Assembly: GCA_029972135.1 (NCBI GenBank)
Contig: CP124755.1
Coordinates: forward strand, 62,001 to 126,000
Direction of reading: 5' to 3'
DNA from: Candidatus Thiocaldithrix dubininis
Lineage (GTDB): Bacteria > Pseudomonadota > Gammaproteobacteria > Thiotrichales > Thiotrichaceae
DNA length: 64,000 nt
Below, in pieces: positions 28,707 through 39,110 of this stretch. The stretch's first letter is position 1; each line of letters begins with the position of its first letter. Below the pieces are notes generated by a model that was not told the DNA's origin, did no database searches, and saw only the letters and a list, made by a program, of their open reading frames with translations. Both the position numbers and the translations under genes were made by a program.

Positions 28707-29882
28707 GTGGATAAATTTGCCAAATTGCACGCGTTTTTACAGCAACAACAGCAACAACAGTTATATCGGCGTACCCGTTTGGCAGAAACTGCACAACAGC
28801 CACGGCGGATTATCGACGGCAAGGCGCTGTTAACGTTTTGTAGCAATGATTACTTGGGTTTAGCCAATCATCCGGCGGTTATTCAAGCATTTCAACAAGC
28901 AGCAAATGAATACGGTGTTGGCAGTGGTGCGGCGCATTTGGTTAATGGGCATAGCAAACCACACCAACAATTAGAAGAAGCCCTAGCCGAATTTACGGGG
29001 CGCGCCCAAGCGTTGTTATTTTCCACAGGCTATATGGCGAATATCGGCGTTACCAATGCGTTATTAGGGCGACACGATTTCATTTATGCGGATAAATTGA
29101 ATCATGCTTCATTAGTTGATGCAGCCTTATTATCTGGTGCAAAAGTCACACGTTATGCACATAACGACAGTGCCCAATTGGCTAAGCGTTTACAACACAC
29201 TGAACACACGCAACTGATTCTAACCGATGGCGTGTTTAGTATGGATGGCGATGTTGCACCGATTCAGGCGTTAGCTCGCTTAGCGCAACAAGCCAATGCT
29301 TGGTTAATGGTGGATGATGCACATGGCTTAGGTGTATTAGGCAAAACGGGGGCAGGTTTATTGGAGCAAGCTGCACTCAGTGCCAGCGATGTACCAATTC
29401 TAATGGGAACATTAGGTAAGGCATTGGGAACAGCAGGGGCGTTTGTAGCAGGTGATTCGGCTCTAATTGAGTATTTAAAACAAACAGCACGGTCATGGAT
29501 TTTTACCACAGCGCAACCCCCAGCAGTTGCTGCTGCTACCTTAGCCAGTTTAGCACTGGTACAACAAGGGCAGCATTTGCGGGAGCATTTGCAGCAGCTT
29601 ATCCAGCAGTTTCGCCAAGGTGCCGAGCAATTGGGCTTGCAATTAATGGATTCACAAACCCCGATTCAGCCCATTATTTTAGGCTCGAATGCGCATGCTT
29701 TGGCCGCCAGTACTTATTTGGAATCACAAGGTATTTTAGTGACGGCCATTCGTCCGCCCACCGTACCCCAAGGTACGGCGCGTTTAAGGGTAACGTTATC
29801 AGCAGCACACAGCACAGTCGATGTAGAGCGCTTATTAGCAGCTTTGGATCAACAGTCGTTTAAGCAGCTTGTAGCCCAATAA
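28707..29882 (+). CDS. bioF: 8-amino-7-oxononanoate synthase
   Basis: The GTG start gives 391 residues. BioF condenses pimeloyl thioester and alanine in biotin synthesis using PLP. The Schiff-base Lys lies in [15 protein letters not shown] (~residue 239), and [11 protein letters not shown] and [10 protein letters not shown] are also typical. No other bio gene is adjacent. Its 3' end overlaps the convergent TPR gene by 23 bases. Confidence 0.93.
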   Translation: MDKFAKLHAFLQQQQQQQLYRRTRLAETAQQPRRIIDGKALLTFCSNDYLGLANHPAVIQAFQQAANEYGVGSGAAHLVNGHSKPHQQLEEALAEFTGRAQALLFSTGYMANIGVTNALLGRHDFIYADKLNHASLVDAALLSGAKVTRYAHNDSAQLAKRLQHTEHTQLILTDGVFSMDGDVAPIQALARLAQQANAWLMVDDAHGLGVLGKTGAGLLEQAALSASDVPILMGTLGKALGTAGAFVAGDSALIEYLKQTARSWIFTTAQPPAVAAATLASLALVQQGQHLREHLQQLIQQFRQGAEQLGLQLMDSQTPIQPIILGSNAHALAASTYLESQGILVTAIRPPTVPQGTARLRVTLSAAHSTVDVERLLAALDQQSFKQLVAQ

Positions 29883-31671
29883 TCTTGTCATAGACTTTTA
29901 ACGCTGCATCCAAGTCGCCTTGGGTTTCATACGTGCTGGCTTCAAATAACCACATATCCGCTAACTGTACCGGCGTTAGCTGATCGGCAAAGTTCGCTTG
30001 TAATGCATTATCAACTGCAATTACTTCAGGGCGGGCAGCTTTGGTTAGCAAAATGGCACGTTTATGGACTAGAGCTTGGAATATGCGGCTAGTTAATTCA
30101 TCTTTTGGCTGTATATCTATCATAATGAATTCACTTGCAGAAACAATAGGTTGTGTTTCAACAGAAGGGCTGGTTTCGAGTAGGGATATGGCAACTTGTG
30201 CATCATTACTGGCGACAAGTTCAGGCGCAAGCCCGAGGGTTGTTTGTATGGGTATTGAAGTAAGTGGCTGAGCTATTGCGGTTTCTACTGCAATACCTGC
30301 TGGCGCAATAGCTTCAGTCACTGCTTCAGAAGGCAATAGCATACTGGTCTGAGCGCCATCTAACACAGTATCAATAGGATTAGTGGCATTACCGTTTGGC
30401 TGAGTGGCAAGCGTTACCTCAGTTGTTGTCAATTCAGGTTTTATTGCAACCTCGGCGGCTTCTGGTTCAGGCTGAGTTGTAACTTCAGTTGTGGGTTGAG
30501 TTTCAGCTTTTGCGTCAACTTCGTCTGTGGATTCAGCCGTTATAGCTTCTGGTTCAGGCTTTGTCTCAGCCTCGGTGGAGGGTTCAACAGTTGCTATTTC
30601 TGATTCAGGTTGAGGTTGAGGTTGAGCTTCAGCTTCTGTTACAGGTTCACTAGCTGCCACTTCTGATTTAGGCTTTGCTTCAGTTGCGGGTTCAACGATT
30701 GTCACTTCTGATTCAGTCTGCACTTCAACTTCAGCAGCGGGTTCAGCGCTTACAACTTCTGGCTCAGGCTGCGCTTCAACTTCGGCTGCGGGTTCAGCGC
30801 TTGTCACTTCTGGCTCAGGCTGCGCTTCAACTTCAGCAGCGGGTTCAGCGCTTGTCACTTCTGGTTCAGGCTGGGCGTCAACTTCGGCTACGGCAGGTTC
30901 AACGGTTACAACTTCTGGCTCAGGTTGCGCTTCAACTTCAAGTACGGGTTCAACAACTGCTACTTCTGGCTCAGATATAGTCGTTGTGAGATTGTCGCTA
31001 GATAAATTTGCCTCGACTACGGTGTCAGTCGTTGCTGCTTCAATTGGCGTATGAGAGTCGGTATTGATCTGCGTTGCTGCTTCGACAGTTGGATTAGTAT
31101 CCGCAGAGGGTGTTGTAGTAGCGAGTTCGGAGGCAGTGGGAGCTGGCGTTAATAAGCCTGAAATACGAGTTAAATGCTCGTCCAAATTATCTAATTTGCC
31201 TTGGGGCAAGCTATTCGTTTTGAGATAAGTTTCGAGTAACGCATAGGCGGTAGCATAATCTGCTTTAGCCGATTCAGGTTTGGTATTTTCCAACAGCATA
31301 CCACGGTTGATGTATGCACCTGCGACTTGTAAATCTACCCCGACCGGAATCTTTGCACCGTATTTCGAGACAAAATGTGTGATTAAGGTATCTTGTACTT
31401 TCTTTTCAGCTAACGGCGACACCCGTTCACCCACAATGACTGCGCGATTCAGTAAGGCTTTAGCAACTTGGGTTTGCACAAAAATATCAGGATCATTTTT
31501 AAAAACCCGTACCAAATGCTCATACGCCCGTACCGCTTCCGCATAGAATTGCCGTTTTTCCAAGGTCAAAGCGCAGCGAAACGCAGCATCTGCCGCCAAA
31601 CGTTGTGAACCGTTGGCAACAAATAAATCTTCGTGTACTTCGGGGATTAAACTATTCCTGACTCGTTTCAT
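29860..31671 (-). CDS. TPR protein with long acidic Pro/Glu/Val repeat
   Basis: The 603-residue protein has no signal peptide. Residues ~25-170 and ~525-600 look like tetratricopeptide helices ([47 protein letters not shown]). Between them lie ~270 residues of low complexity rich in Glu, Pro, Val, Ala and Thr. These include four 17-residue units like [17 protein letters not shown]. Some resemblance to the FimV layout exists, but there is no LysM or membrane segment. It is probably a scaffold. Confidence 0.7.
   Translation of the reverse strand: MKRVRNSLIPEVHEDLFVANGSQRLAADAAFRCALTLEKRQFYAEAVRAYEHLVRVFKNDPDIFVQTQVAKALLNRAVIVGERVSPLAEKKVQDTLITHFVSKYGAKIPVGVDLQVAGAYINRGMLLENTKPESAKADYATAYALLETYLKTNSLPQGKLDNLDEHLTRISGLLTPAPTASELATTTPSADTNPTVEAATQINTDSHTPIEAATTDTVVEANLSSDNLTTTISEPEVAVVEPVLEVEAQPEPEVVTVEPAVAEVDAQPEPEVTSAEPAAEVEAQPEPEVTSAEPAAEVEAQPEPEVVSAEPAAEVEVQTESEVTIVEPATEAKPKSEVAASEPVTEAEAQPQPQPESEIATVEPSTEAETKPEPEAITAESTDEVDAKAETQPTTEVTTQPEPEAAEVAIKPELTTTEVTLATQPNGNATNPIDTVLDGAQTSMLLPSEAVTEAIAPAGIAVETAIAQPLTSIPIQTTLGLAPELVASNDAQVAISLLETSPSVETQPIVSASEFIMIDIQPKDELTSRIFQALVHKRAILLTKAARPEVIAVDNALQANFADQLTPVQLADMWLFEASTYETQGDLDAALKVYDKIIGLQAA
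30724..30900 (-). repeat. 51-bp tandem repeats coding for 17-residue acidic units
   Basis: Three to four 51-bp units in the TPR gene differ by a few bases. Each encodes a version of [17 protein letters not shown]. Looser variants extend to ~30570 and ~30960. Confidence 0.7.
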
Positions 31672-31766
31672 ACCACAATACCTAGTTTTTTTAGGAATGT
31701 GGCTTAGTTAGCGATTAGCCGCAAACCCGCAGAGGATAAGCGGGGGCAGTCCGGTTTATAATCGGT

Positions 31767-32708
31767 TTAGTCGCGGATAAATAAACTAAACGTCAGCAAA
31801 GCGCCGTGTAATAACAAGGCATTGAGGGTAAATTGAATAGCCGGGCGTAATTGCACAGGCGTAAAGGCATAGCGCACTAATTGGCGTTCGGCTGCAATAC
31901 CAAAACCTAAGGGCAATACGCTTAATAAGCTCCAAGCCGATAAGGTTTGGTTAAAAATTAATAGTAATAATAAGGTTAAGGCTAAGCCAATCGACGTTTG
32001 GTAAACCAATGGTGCTTTGTTTAGCCCTAAACGCACGACCCAATGGTGTTTGCCCGCTTGTTTATCCGCCGTATAGTCGGGAAACTGATTGATATATAAG
32101 ACATTCATGACTAATAATGCTAGCGGTAGGCTAATAACAATCGGGTACCAACTAAAGTGTTGAGTTTGCACTAGCCAAGCACCTAACGGGGTTAAAACGC
32201 CAAAGCCAATCGCTACCGCCACTTCACCCAAACCTCGGCTATTTAAACGTAATGGGGGCGCGGAATAGCCCCAGCCTACTAAGAGACCGAGTATGCCTAC
32301 TATTAATAAGCGCCAACTGCTTAAATAACTTAAGAGTAAGCCAATGGCGACCGCCGCGAGTAATAAGCTAATGCCAAACTTGAATAGGTTGTCCGGCGTG
32401 AAAATACCGTTTTGAATAAAGCGACTGCCACCCGTAAACGGAAAGAGACGTTCTGTATTCAGGTTATCAGTGTTATTCAGATTATCGTAATAATCGTTGA
32501 GGACATTAATTCCCGCATGGGTAAGCGCTAAAGCTAATAGGGTCAGGGCGAATAAATCCCAATGAATTGTGTAGTGCTGTGCATAGGCTGCCGCTACGCC
32601 GACACACGCTGGAATTAAGCTTGCCAATAAGAAAGCAGGTCGCGTTGCCAACCAATAACGCAATAGCGGTTTGCTCAGCAAACTGGAATCAGGTTCTTTC
32701 ACGTCCAT
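31767..32708 (-). CDS. UbiA-superfamily prenyltransferase, MenA-like
   Basis: ATG at 32708 gives 313 residues. The protein has about eight to nine hydrophobic helices. Two Asp motifs are visible: NVLNDYYDNLNNTDN and NQFPDYTADKQAGK. The first resembles MenA (NDYxDxxxGTD) more than UbiA. MenA prenylates 1,4-dihydroxy-2-naphthoate for menaquinone. It is divergent from ubiD, with 75 bases between. The true aromatic substrate is uncertain. Confidence 0.82.
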   Translation of the reverse strand: MDVKEPDSSLLSKPLLRYWLATRPAFLLASLIPACVGVAAAYAQHYTIHWDLFALTLLALALTHAGINVLNDYYDNLNNTDNLNTERLFPFTGGSRFIQNGIFTPDNLFKFGISLLLAAVAIGLLLSYLSSWRLLIVGILGLLVGWGYSAPPLRLNSRGLGEVAVAIGFGVLTPLGAWLVQTQHFSWYPIVISLPLALLVMNVLYINQFPDYTADKQAGKHHWVVRLGLNKAPLVYQTSIGLALTLLLLLIFNQTLSAWSLLSVLPLGFGIAAERQLVRYAFTPVQLRPAIQFTLNALLLHGALLTFSLFIRD

Positions 32709-32783
32709 TAGCCCCAAGTTTTATAGTTGCTTTGTTTTGCCGCATTATAAAGCCAATCTAGGCGAATTGGGTAAAAATCCATT

Positions 32784-34259
32784 ATGATATTTGCTATGAA
32801 GTATCAAGATTTACGCGATTTTATCCAACAACTGGAAGCCATTGGGGAATTAAAGCGGATTAAAGCCGAGGTTGATCCCTATTTAGAAATGACCGAGATT
32901 GCCGACCGAGTCTTACGCGCAGGCGGTCCAGCGTTATTATTTGAAAATCCTAAAGGCTACTCTGTGCCGGTATTAGCCAATTTATTTGGTACACCTCGGC
33001 GGGTTGCGCTGGGTATGGGCGAAGAATCTACCGATGCGTTGCGCGAAATTGGCAAGTTATTAGCCCTATTAAAACAACCAGATCCACCCAAAGGCTTTAA
33101 AGACGCGTTAAATTCCCTACCTATCTTTCGCAAAGTACTGGATATGGCGCCAAAAGTGGTAAGTCGTCCGCTTTGCCAACAAGTGCTAGTTGAAGGCGAG
33201 CAAGTCGATTTAAGTCAATTACCGATTCAACATTGTTGGCCGGGCGATGCCGCGCCTTTAATTACTTGGGGCTTGGTCATTACCAAAGGCCCTGAGAAAA
33301 AGCGGCAGAACTTGGGGATTTATCGCCAGCAAGTGATTGGCAAAAATCGCGTGATTATGCGTTGGTTATCGCATCGTGGTGGTGCATTGGATTTTCGAGA
33401 ATTCCAACAAGCGTATCCGGGCAAACCGTTTCCCGTGGCTGTCGCCTTGGGGGCTGATCCCGCGACCATTTTAGGCGCAGTTACCCCCGTGCCTGATACC
33501 CTATCCGAATATGCCTTTGCCGGTTTATTGCGTGGCTCACGCACAGAATTAGCCGAAGCGATTGGCTCGGATTTACAAGTGCCTGCTTCGGCTGAATACG
33601 TGTTAGAAGGGCATATTTACCCGGATGATCTTGCACCTGAAGGTCCGTTTGGTGACCACACGGGCTATTATAATGAAGTGGATAACTTTCCGGTGTTTAC
33701 GGTAGAGCGTATTACCCACCGTAAAGACCCCATTTATCACAGTACCTATACCGGACGACCACCGGATGAGCCCGCCATATTAGGCGTCGCCTTAAACGAA
33801 GTATTTGTGCCGATTTTGCAGAAGCAATTTCCGGAAATTGTAGACTTTTATTTACCCCCCGAAGGCTGTTCCTATCGCTTAGCCGTGGTAAGTATGAAGA
33901 AACAATACCCCGGACATGCTAAGCGTGTGATGATGGGAGTTTGGTCATTCTTGCGCCAATTTATGTACACCAAGTTTATTATTGTGGTGGATGACGACGT
34001 GAATACGCGTGATTGGCAAGATGTTATCTGGGCAATGACCACGCGCATGGATCCCGCTCGTGATACCACCTTAATTGAAAATACGCCGATTGATTATCTG
34101 GATTTTGCCTCGCCCGTATCTGGCTTAGGTTCAAAAATGGGCTTAGATGCCACTAATAAATGGCCGGGCGAAACCACACGGGAATGGGGTACGCCCATTG
34201 TGATGGATCAAGCGATTAAAGATAAAGTCGATCAACGCTGGTCAGAATTAGGGTTATAA
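32784..34259 (+). CDS. ubiD: 4-hydroxy-3-polyprenylbenzoate decarboxylase (prenyl-FMN dependent)
   Basis: The 491-residue product matches UbiD length and motifs: [22 protein letters not shown] at the start, then [12 protein letters not shown] with the catalytic Glu. UbiD decarboxylates the ubiquinone intermediate and needs prenyl-FMN from UbiX. The start ATG 32784 or the in-frame ATG 32796 are both possible. ubiX is not in the window. Confidence 0.95.
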   Translation: MIFAMKYQDLRDFIQQLEAIGELKRIKAEVDPYLEMTEIADRVLRAGGPALLFENPKGYSVPVLANLFGTPRRVALGMGEESTDALREIGKLLALLKQPDPPKGFKDALNSLPIFRKVLDMAPKVVSRPLCQQVLVEGEQVDLSQLPIQHCWPGDAAPLITWGLVITKGPEKKRQNLGIYRQQVIGKNRVIMRWLSHRGGALDFREFQQAYPGKPFPVAVALGADPATILGAVTPVPDTLSEYAFAGLLRGSRTELAEAIGSDLQVPASAEYVLEGHIYPDDLAPEGPFGDHTGYYNEVDNFPVFTVERITHRKDPIYHSTYTGRPPDEPAILGVALNEVFVPILQKQFPEIVDFYLPPEGCSYRLAVVSMKKQYPGHAKRVMMGVWSFLRQFMYTKFIIVVDDDVNTRDWQDVIWAMTTRMDPARDTTLIENTPIDYLDFASPVSGLGSKMGLDATNKWPGETTREWGTPIVMDQAIKDKVDQRWSELGL

Positions 34260-34273
34260 GTATGGTTATAACC

Positions 34274-35341
34274 CTAACGTACTTTTCGTAACATCCAAAC
34301 ACCGCCTAATAAAAACAGTAATAAGGGCAAGGTAGCCGATAATAAAGGCGGTAAGCCGTAAACCAGCCCCATACTGCCCAATAAGCGGTTAATTAAGAAA
34401 AAGCTGATACCGATTAAAATACCAATGAAAATACGTTGCCCTGCGCCTGCATTACGTTGAAAGTTAAAAACAAACGGCGCAGCAATAATCAGCATGACTA
34501 AGGTAGACAGTGGCGTCGTAAAATGTTGCCAAAAGGCTAATTCAAAACGATCACTCTTTAATTCATTAGCTTGTTGATGCTGAATATATTGCGCCAATTC
34601 ACGAGCGGCTAATTGATTGGGGGTGACGGCGGCAATCATTAACATATCGTTGGGAATAAAATCCGCCATAATGATTTCGGCTTGTTGGGTTTGGGTAATT
34701 TGTTGTTCCCCGATCAGTTGTTGGCGATAGTCGCTTAAACGCCAGCCTTGTTGGGTTAATTCAGCGGTTTTTGCCCGGCTAATACTGTGAATACGTCCTG
34801 CCTCACGATTAATGTCATAAATCGCAATATTTTCTAATTTGTCGGTTGACCACATTTTGCCAATATTAATTAGTTGATTGCTGCGTTTAACCCAAATACC
34901 TTGTTTACTTACGCTAAATTGTGTTTGTAACATTTGCACTTTGAAACTAGCGGCTGCTTGTTCGGCTTTCGGTGCTGCCCATTCGCCTAATATAAACACA
35001 CCAATGGCTAAGACTAAGCCCAGTTTTAAGGTCATACCCACGATTTGCCCAATTGATACCCCGGCTGCCCGCATGGCGGTTAATTCACTATTCGCGGCTA
35101 AATTACCTAAACCTAATAAACTGCCAATTAAGGTAGCGGTTGGAAAATAATCGTATAAGCGCTTAGGTGTGCCCATTAAGACATAAAACAGGGCTTGCAG
35201 ATTACCGTAGTGCGTGCCTTCTTTGACATCGCCTAATTCGCCCAAAAATGCAAATAAGGTATCGAGGGCAGCCAGTGAAAACCATGCCATGAGAATACTA
35301 AACAACACGTTTTGCCAAATATAACGCTCAAGAATACTCAT
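34274..35341 (-). CDS. lptG: LPS export permease LptG
   Basis: ATG 35341 gives 355 residues and overlaps the lptF stop as ATGA; the longer frame to 35410 reads into lptF. It has the LptF/G fold: MSILERYIWQNVLFSILMAW as first helix, two helices, a periplasmic jellyroll (~135-265) and three C-terminal helices. With LptF and LptB it extracts lipopolysaccharide from the inner membrane. Confidence 0.95.
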   Translation of the reverse strand: MSILERYIWQNVLFSILMAWFSLAALDTLFAFLGELGDVKEGTHYGNLQALFYVLMGTPKRLYDYFPTATLIGSLLGLGNLAANSELTAMRAAGVSIGQIVGMTLKLGLVLAIGVFILGEWAAPKAEQAAASFKVQMLQTQFSVSKQGIWVKRSNQLINIGKMWSTDKLENIAIYDINREAGRIHSISRAKTAELTQQGWRLSDYRQQLIGEQQITQTQQAEIIMADFIPNDMLMIAAVTPNQLAARELAQYIQHQQANELKSDRFELAFWQHFTTPLSTLVMLIIAAPFVFNFQRNAGAGQRIFIGILIGISFFLINRLLGSMGLVYGLPPLLSATLPLLLFLLGGVWMLRKVR

Positions 35342-36405
35342 CGTGGTTTTCCATAATAGCGATGTAACAGCCACAAACTTAACGCAATCATGACGAGATG
35401 TACCCACCACATACCGGGTATTAAAGGGAACGAACCGCGTTCCATCATGCCGCGTAAGGTGGCTAATACATTGGCGTAGACTGCATAAATCAAAATAGCA
35501 ACGGCAATTTTGCTATAGCGTCCGGCTCGTGGCGGTGTATAACTTAGGGGAAAGGCAAGTAAGGCAAGAATGGGCGCAGACAAAATAATCGAAGCACGCC
35601 ATTGTAATTCAGTCTGAGAAACGCGATCTGATTTGGTTAGCAATTCGGTGGTGGGGGTAGCATCAACATCTTTATAATCGCCTAAGCTATGCAACGGAAT
35701 GCGTAAGCTATGCTCTTTAAATTGCACGACGTTCATGACCCCAGTTTTTGCATCCGTTTCGTAGCGATAGCCTTTATGAATCTGTAACACACGCTCACCA
35801 CTGACAGAATCTACAAATAATAAGGCGCTATCCGCCCAAATTAACACTTCGTTCTCATGGTTTTTTAAACGTACAAAAAAACGATTCATAACCGTATGAG
35901 TGGCATCAATGCTTTCGGTGAGTGTAGTGTAATTTTGTTCGGCTGAGCCTGCGCTGACGAATTCACCCGCTGGAATACCGGCTGCTTCGGGGCGTGCTTT
36001 CAACTCGCTACGAATGGTATAATCTTGCGATTCTAACCAAGGTGAAACGACTAAAATTAGCACTGCCATCAAGGCGGTAAGGGGTAAAACAAAGCTATAA
36101 ATGGCTCGGTAGAATTGGCGTGGTCCAACGCCAGCGGCTTGTAAGGCTGACATTTCCGAGTCACGATATAAGCGACTAAATGCCAGCATCATACCAATGA
36201 GCAAGGCAACGGGAATCAGGCGAATTAATTGTTTAAGTGAGTTATAGCCTAATAAATCCCCAATTAAATCAACCGGCAATGCGCCACTACTGGCATCGCT
36301 GAGTAAGCGTACAAAGGTATTGCCGACAATAATTAGAGTCAAAATCAATAAAGTAGCCGCAAAACTATTGGCTATTTCTTTAAAGATGTAACGATTAATG
36401 ATCAA
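35338..36405 (-). CDS. lptF: LPS export permease LptF
   Basis: The 355-residue permease starts MIINRYIFKEIANSFAATLL. The membrane helices and central periplasmic domain match LptF. RDSEMSALQAAGVGPRQF is the coupling-helix region that contacts LptB. It is the first gene of the lptFG operon, whose promoter lies in 36406-36519, shared with divergent ruvB. Confidence 0.95.
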   Translation of the reverse strand: MIINRYIFKEIANSFAATLLILTLIIVGNTFVRLLSDASSGALPVDLIGDLLGYNSLKQLIRLIPVALLIGMMLAFSRLYRDSEMSALQAAGVGPRQFYRAIYSFVLPLTALMAVLILVVSPWLESQDYTIRSELKARPEAAGIPAGEFVSAGSAEQNYTTLTESIDATHTVMNRFFVRLKNHENEVLIWADSALLFVDSVSGERVLQIHKGYRYETDAKTGVMNVVQFKEHSLRIPLHSLGDYKDVDATPTTELLTKSDRVSQTELQWRASIILSAPILALLAFPLSYTPPRAGRYSKIAVAILIYAVYANVLATLRGMMERGSFPLIPGMWWVHLVMIALSLWLLHRYYGKPR

Positions 36406-36519
36406 AACAATTCCTCATCACATGGGACTCAGTGCTTAAGCTACTGGGGGAAATTATAGGGCAAAGTGCCTGAATCAGGACAGGCTAGATTGTAGTAACA
36501 CAGCCAAGGCAGATGTTTT

Positions 36520-37578
36520 ATGCAGAAATCAGTACCCCGTACACTTTCGCCGCAAGCTTCGCGGGAAGAAGATCGCGTCGATGAACAAATTCGCCCGCGC
36601 CGTTTAAAGGATTATATCGGACAGCCTGTAGTACGCGAACAAATGGAAATTTTCATTGGGGCAGCTTTGCAGCGCGGCGATGCGTTAGATCATGTCTTAA
36701 TCTTTGGACCGCCCGGTTTAGGTAAAACCACACTCTCCAATATTATTGCACAAGAAATGGGTGCAAATTTACGGCAAACTTCTGGCCCAGTATTGGAAAA
36801 AGCCGGGGATTTAGCTGCGCTATTGACCAATTTAGAACCGCACGATGTCTTATTCATTGATGAAATTCACCGCTTAAGTCCAATGGTTGAAGAAATCTTA
36901 TATCCCGCGATGGAAGACTTCCAACTGGATATTATGATCGGCGAAGGACCAGCCGCGCGTTCGATTAAATTGGATTTACCGCCGTTTACCTTAGTCGGGG
37001 CAACTACGCGCGCGGGTTTATTAACCTCACCATTACGCGACCGTTTTGGGATTGTGCAACGTCTTGAATTTTATAGCGTTGAAGATTTAGCTTATATTGT
37101 GCGTCGTGCGGGCGGTATTGTGGGCGCACAAATTGACGAAGCTGGGGCGTATGAAATTGCTAAGCGTTCACGTGGCACGCCTCGAATCGCTAATCGTTTA
37201 TTACGGCGGGTACGTGATTACGCGCAAGTGAAACACGATGGTTTTATTTCTAAAACGGTTGCCGATCAAGCCTTAAATATGTTGAACGTGGATGAACAAG
37301 GCTTTGATCAAATGGATAGACGCTTATTGCTTGCCATTATGGATAAGTTTGATGGCGGTCCGGTCGGCGTGGATAGCTTAGCAGCAGCGATTGGCGAAGA
37401 ACGCGGTACGATTGAGGATGTATTAGAACCTTATTTAATTCAGCAAGGTTATTTAATGCGTACCCCGCGTGGGCGTGTGGCAACCCGGCGTGCTTGGCAA
37501 CATTTTGGGCTAACGATTCCCACGCATTTAGCAGCCTTTGAATCCAAAGATGGAGAAAATCTTGAGCTTTTTGAATGA
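36520..37578 (+). CDS. ruvB: Holliday junction branch-migration helicase RuvB
   Basis: The 352-residue AAA+ motor has Walker [14 protein letters not shown], Walker [14 protein letters not shown] and sensor TTRAGLL. A winged helix at the end includes [16 protein letters not shown]. It drives Holliday junction migration with RuvA. ruvA and ruvC are not in the window. The 3' end overlaps ybgC. Confidence 0.97.
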   Translation: MQKSVPRTLSPQASREEDRVDEQIRPRRLKDYIGQPVVREQMEIFIGAALQRGDALDHVLIFGPPGLGKTTLSNIIAQEMGANLRQTSGPVLEKAGDLAALLTNLEPHDVLFIDEIHRLSPMVEEILYPAMEDFQLDIMIGEGPAARSIKLDLPPFTLVGATTRAGLLTSPLRDRFGIVQRLEFYSVEDLAYIVRRAGGIVGAQIDEAGAYEIAKRSRGTPRIANRLLRRVRDYAQVKHDGFISKTVADQALNMLNVDEQGFDQMDRRLLLAIMDKFDGGPVGVDSLAAAIGEERGTIEDVLEPYLIQQGYLMRTPRGRVATRRAWQHFGLTIPTHLAAFESKDGENLELFE

Positions 37579-37981
37579 ATTTCCATGGCCAGTACGTGTG
37601 TATTATGAAGATACCGATGCGGGCGGCGTGGTATATCACGCGAATTATTTAAAATTTATGGAACGTGCACGCACTGAATGGCTGCGGCTATTGGGGTTTG
37701 AACAAGATGCGTTGATTGCTGATTGGGGCATAATTTTCGTGGTAGCGCATTTAGAGCTTGCGTATCGAAAACCAGCACGTTTTAATGAGCAACTGACTGT
37801 AATTACAACAATTGACGAATTAGGTAAAACCAGTATTACCTTTAAACAAGTCATTGTACGCCATACACAAGGGGGCGAAATGGAAACTTTGACGACGGGG
37901 ACAGTCAAAGTGGTGTGTGTGGATGCAGAAAAATTCCGCCCAAAAGCAATTCCAATAGAGATAAAGGGCTTACTTCAGTGA
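37550..37981 (+). CDS. ybgC: Acyl-CoA thioesterase YbgC
   Basis: The 143-residue hot-dog-fold enzyme has [24 protein letters not shown] with the catalytic Asp. It hydrolyses short-chain acyl-CoA and is the usual first gene of the tol-pal cluster. ATG 37550 is inside ruvB; a TTG at 37562 has GGAGA at a better distance, so the first four residues are uncertain. Its stop overlaps the tolQ start. Confidence 0.92.
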   Translation: MEKILSFLNEFPWPVRVYYEDTDAGGVVYHANYLKFMERARTEWLRLLGFEQDALIADWGIIFVVAHLELAYRKPARFNEQLTVITTIDELGKTSITFKQVIVRHTQGGEMETLTTGTVKVVCVDAEKFRPKAIPIEIKGLLQ

Positions 37982-38664
37982 CAACTGAGTTATCAATCGT
38001 GAAGCTGATCATGGACGCTAGTCCTGTGGTCAAAATTGTTATGAGTATGTTGGTGGTCGCGTCTTTGCTGTCATGGACGCTGATTATGTCTAAAGCCAGC
38101 AAATTATCCGGCTTACAACGCAGTGTGAATAAATTTGAGGAACAGTTCTGGAATGGGGTGTCCTTAAATACGCTATACGAAGACTTAGCCCAACGTCCTG
38201 AGCGGCGCGGTTTAGAACGTATTTTCTTTGACGGTTTCCATGAATATAAACGCGCCTTAAATACCGATCCCGGCATACGCCTATCGGTGACGGATTCGGT
38301 ACAACGCGCGATGCGTGTGGCGGCTTCTAAAGAAGTCGATGATCTAGAACAGAATCTGGCATTTTTAGCCACCGTGGGTTCAACCAGCCCGTATGTGGGC
38401 TTATTCGGCACGGTATGGGGCATTATGAATTCGTTTATGTCCTTGGGTAAAATGCAGCAAGCGACTTTAGCGGTAGTCGCACCGGGAATTGCTGAAGCCT
38501 TAATCGCCACGGCGATTGGCTTATTTGCTGCCATTCCAGCCGTGATTGCCTATAACCGTTTTAGCGACAAAATTGATCGTTTAGTGGTCAGTTACGATAA
38601 CTTCCGCGAAGAATTTACGGCACTATTAGAACGGCATTATGCAGCACAGAGGAAAAACGCATGA
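37978..38664 (+). CDS. tolQ: Tol-Pal motor protein TolQ
   Basis: The GTG at 37978 overlaps the ybgC TGA and gives 228 residues, the normal TolQ size; a longer frame from 37915 lies inside ybgC. Three membrane helices are visible, with the conserved VGSTSPYVGLFGTVWGIMNSF and APGIAEALIATAIGLFAAIPA. TolQ and TolR form the proton-driven stator that energises TolA during envelope constriction. Confidence 0.96.
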   Translation: MTTELSIVKLIMDASPVVKIVMSMLVVASLLSWTLIMSKASKLSGLQRSVNKFEEQFWNGVSLNTLYEDLAQRPERRGLERIFFDGFHEYKRALNTDPGIRLSVTDSVQRAMRVAASKEVDDLEQNLAFLATVGSTSPYVGLFGTVWGIMNSFMSLGKMQQATLAVVAPGIAEALIATAIGLFAAIPAVIAYNRFSDKIDRLVVSYDNFREEFTALLERHYAAQRKNA

Positions 38665-39080
38665 GCCGTCGGCCACGTAAAGTCATGGCACAAATGAATG
38701 TCGTGCCGTATATCGACGTTATGTTAGTGCTGTTGGTGATCTTTATGGTCACTGCGCCTATGATGCAAACGGGGGTAGATGTGAATGCACCGGATGCGCA
38801 AGCCAATGAATTAAAATCTGATAGTGCGCTTGAACCTTTGACTATTTCAATGTCAAAAGAAGGACAATACTTTCTTGATAAAAATTCACCTGTGAGCGAG
38901 GCGCAGTTAGTGCAGTATATAAGCAGCCAATTAGACCCAAAAGCCGAACGTGCTGTTTATATCAAAGCCGATGATACCGCGACTACAGGGCATTTAATGA
39001 AAGCTATGGCGGCGGCACAACGGGCAGGCGCAAAGAAAATCAGTATTTTAGCCGATCCAGTGCCTGCTAAACCAAATTAA
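38661..39080 (+). CDS. tolR: Tol-Pal motor protein TolR
   Basis: The 139-residue ExbD-like protein has a single N-terminal helix with the proton-carrying Asp in MNVVPYIDVMLVLLVIFMV and a periplasmic domain. It overlaps tolQ by ATGA. Confidence 0.96.
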   Translation: MSRRPRKVMAQMNVVPYIDVMLVLLVIFMVTAPMMQTGVDVNAPDAQANELKSDSALEPLTISMSKEGQYFLDKNSPVSEAQLVQYISSQLDPKAERAVYIKADDTATTGHLMKAMAAAQRAGAKKISILADPVPAKPN

Positions 39081-39110
39081 ATAAACAAACGTGGAACGGG
39101 CTTTACGACC

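Noticed and set aside
29860-31671. FimV
   Set aside because: No LysM domain, membrane helix or signal peptide; only the general acidic-repeat look is shared.
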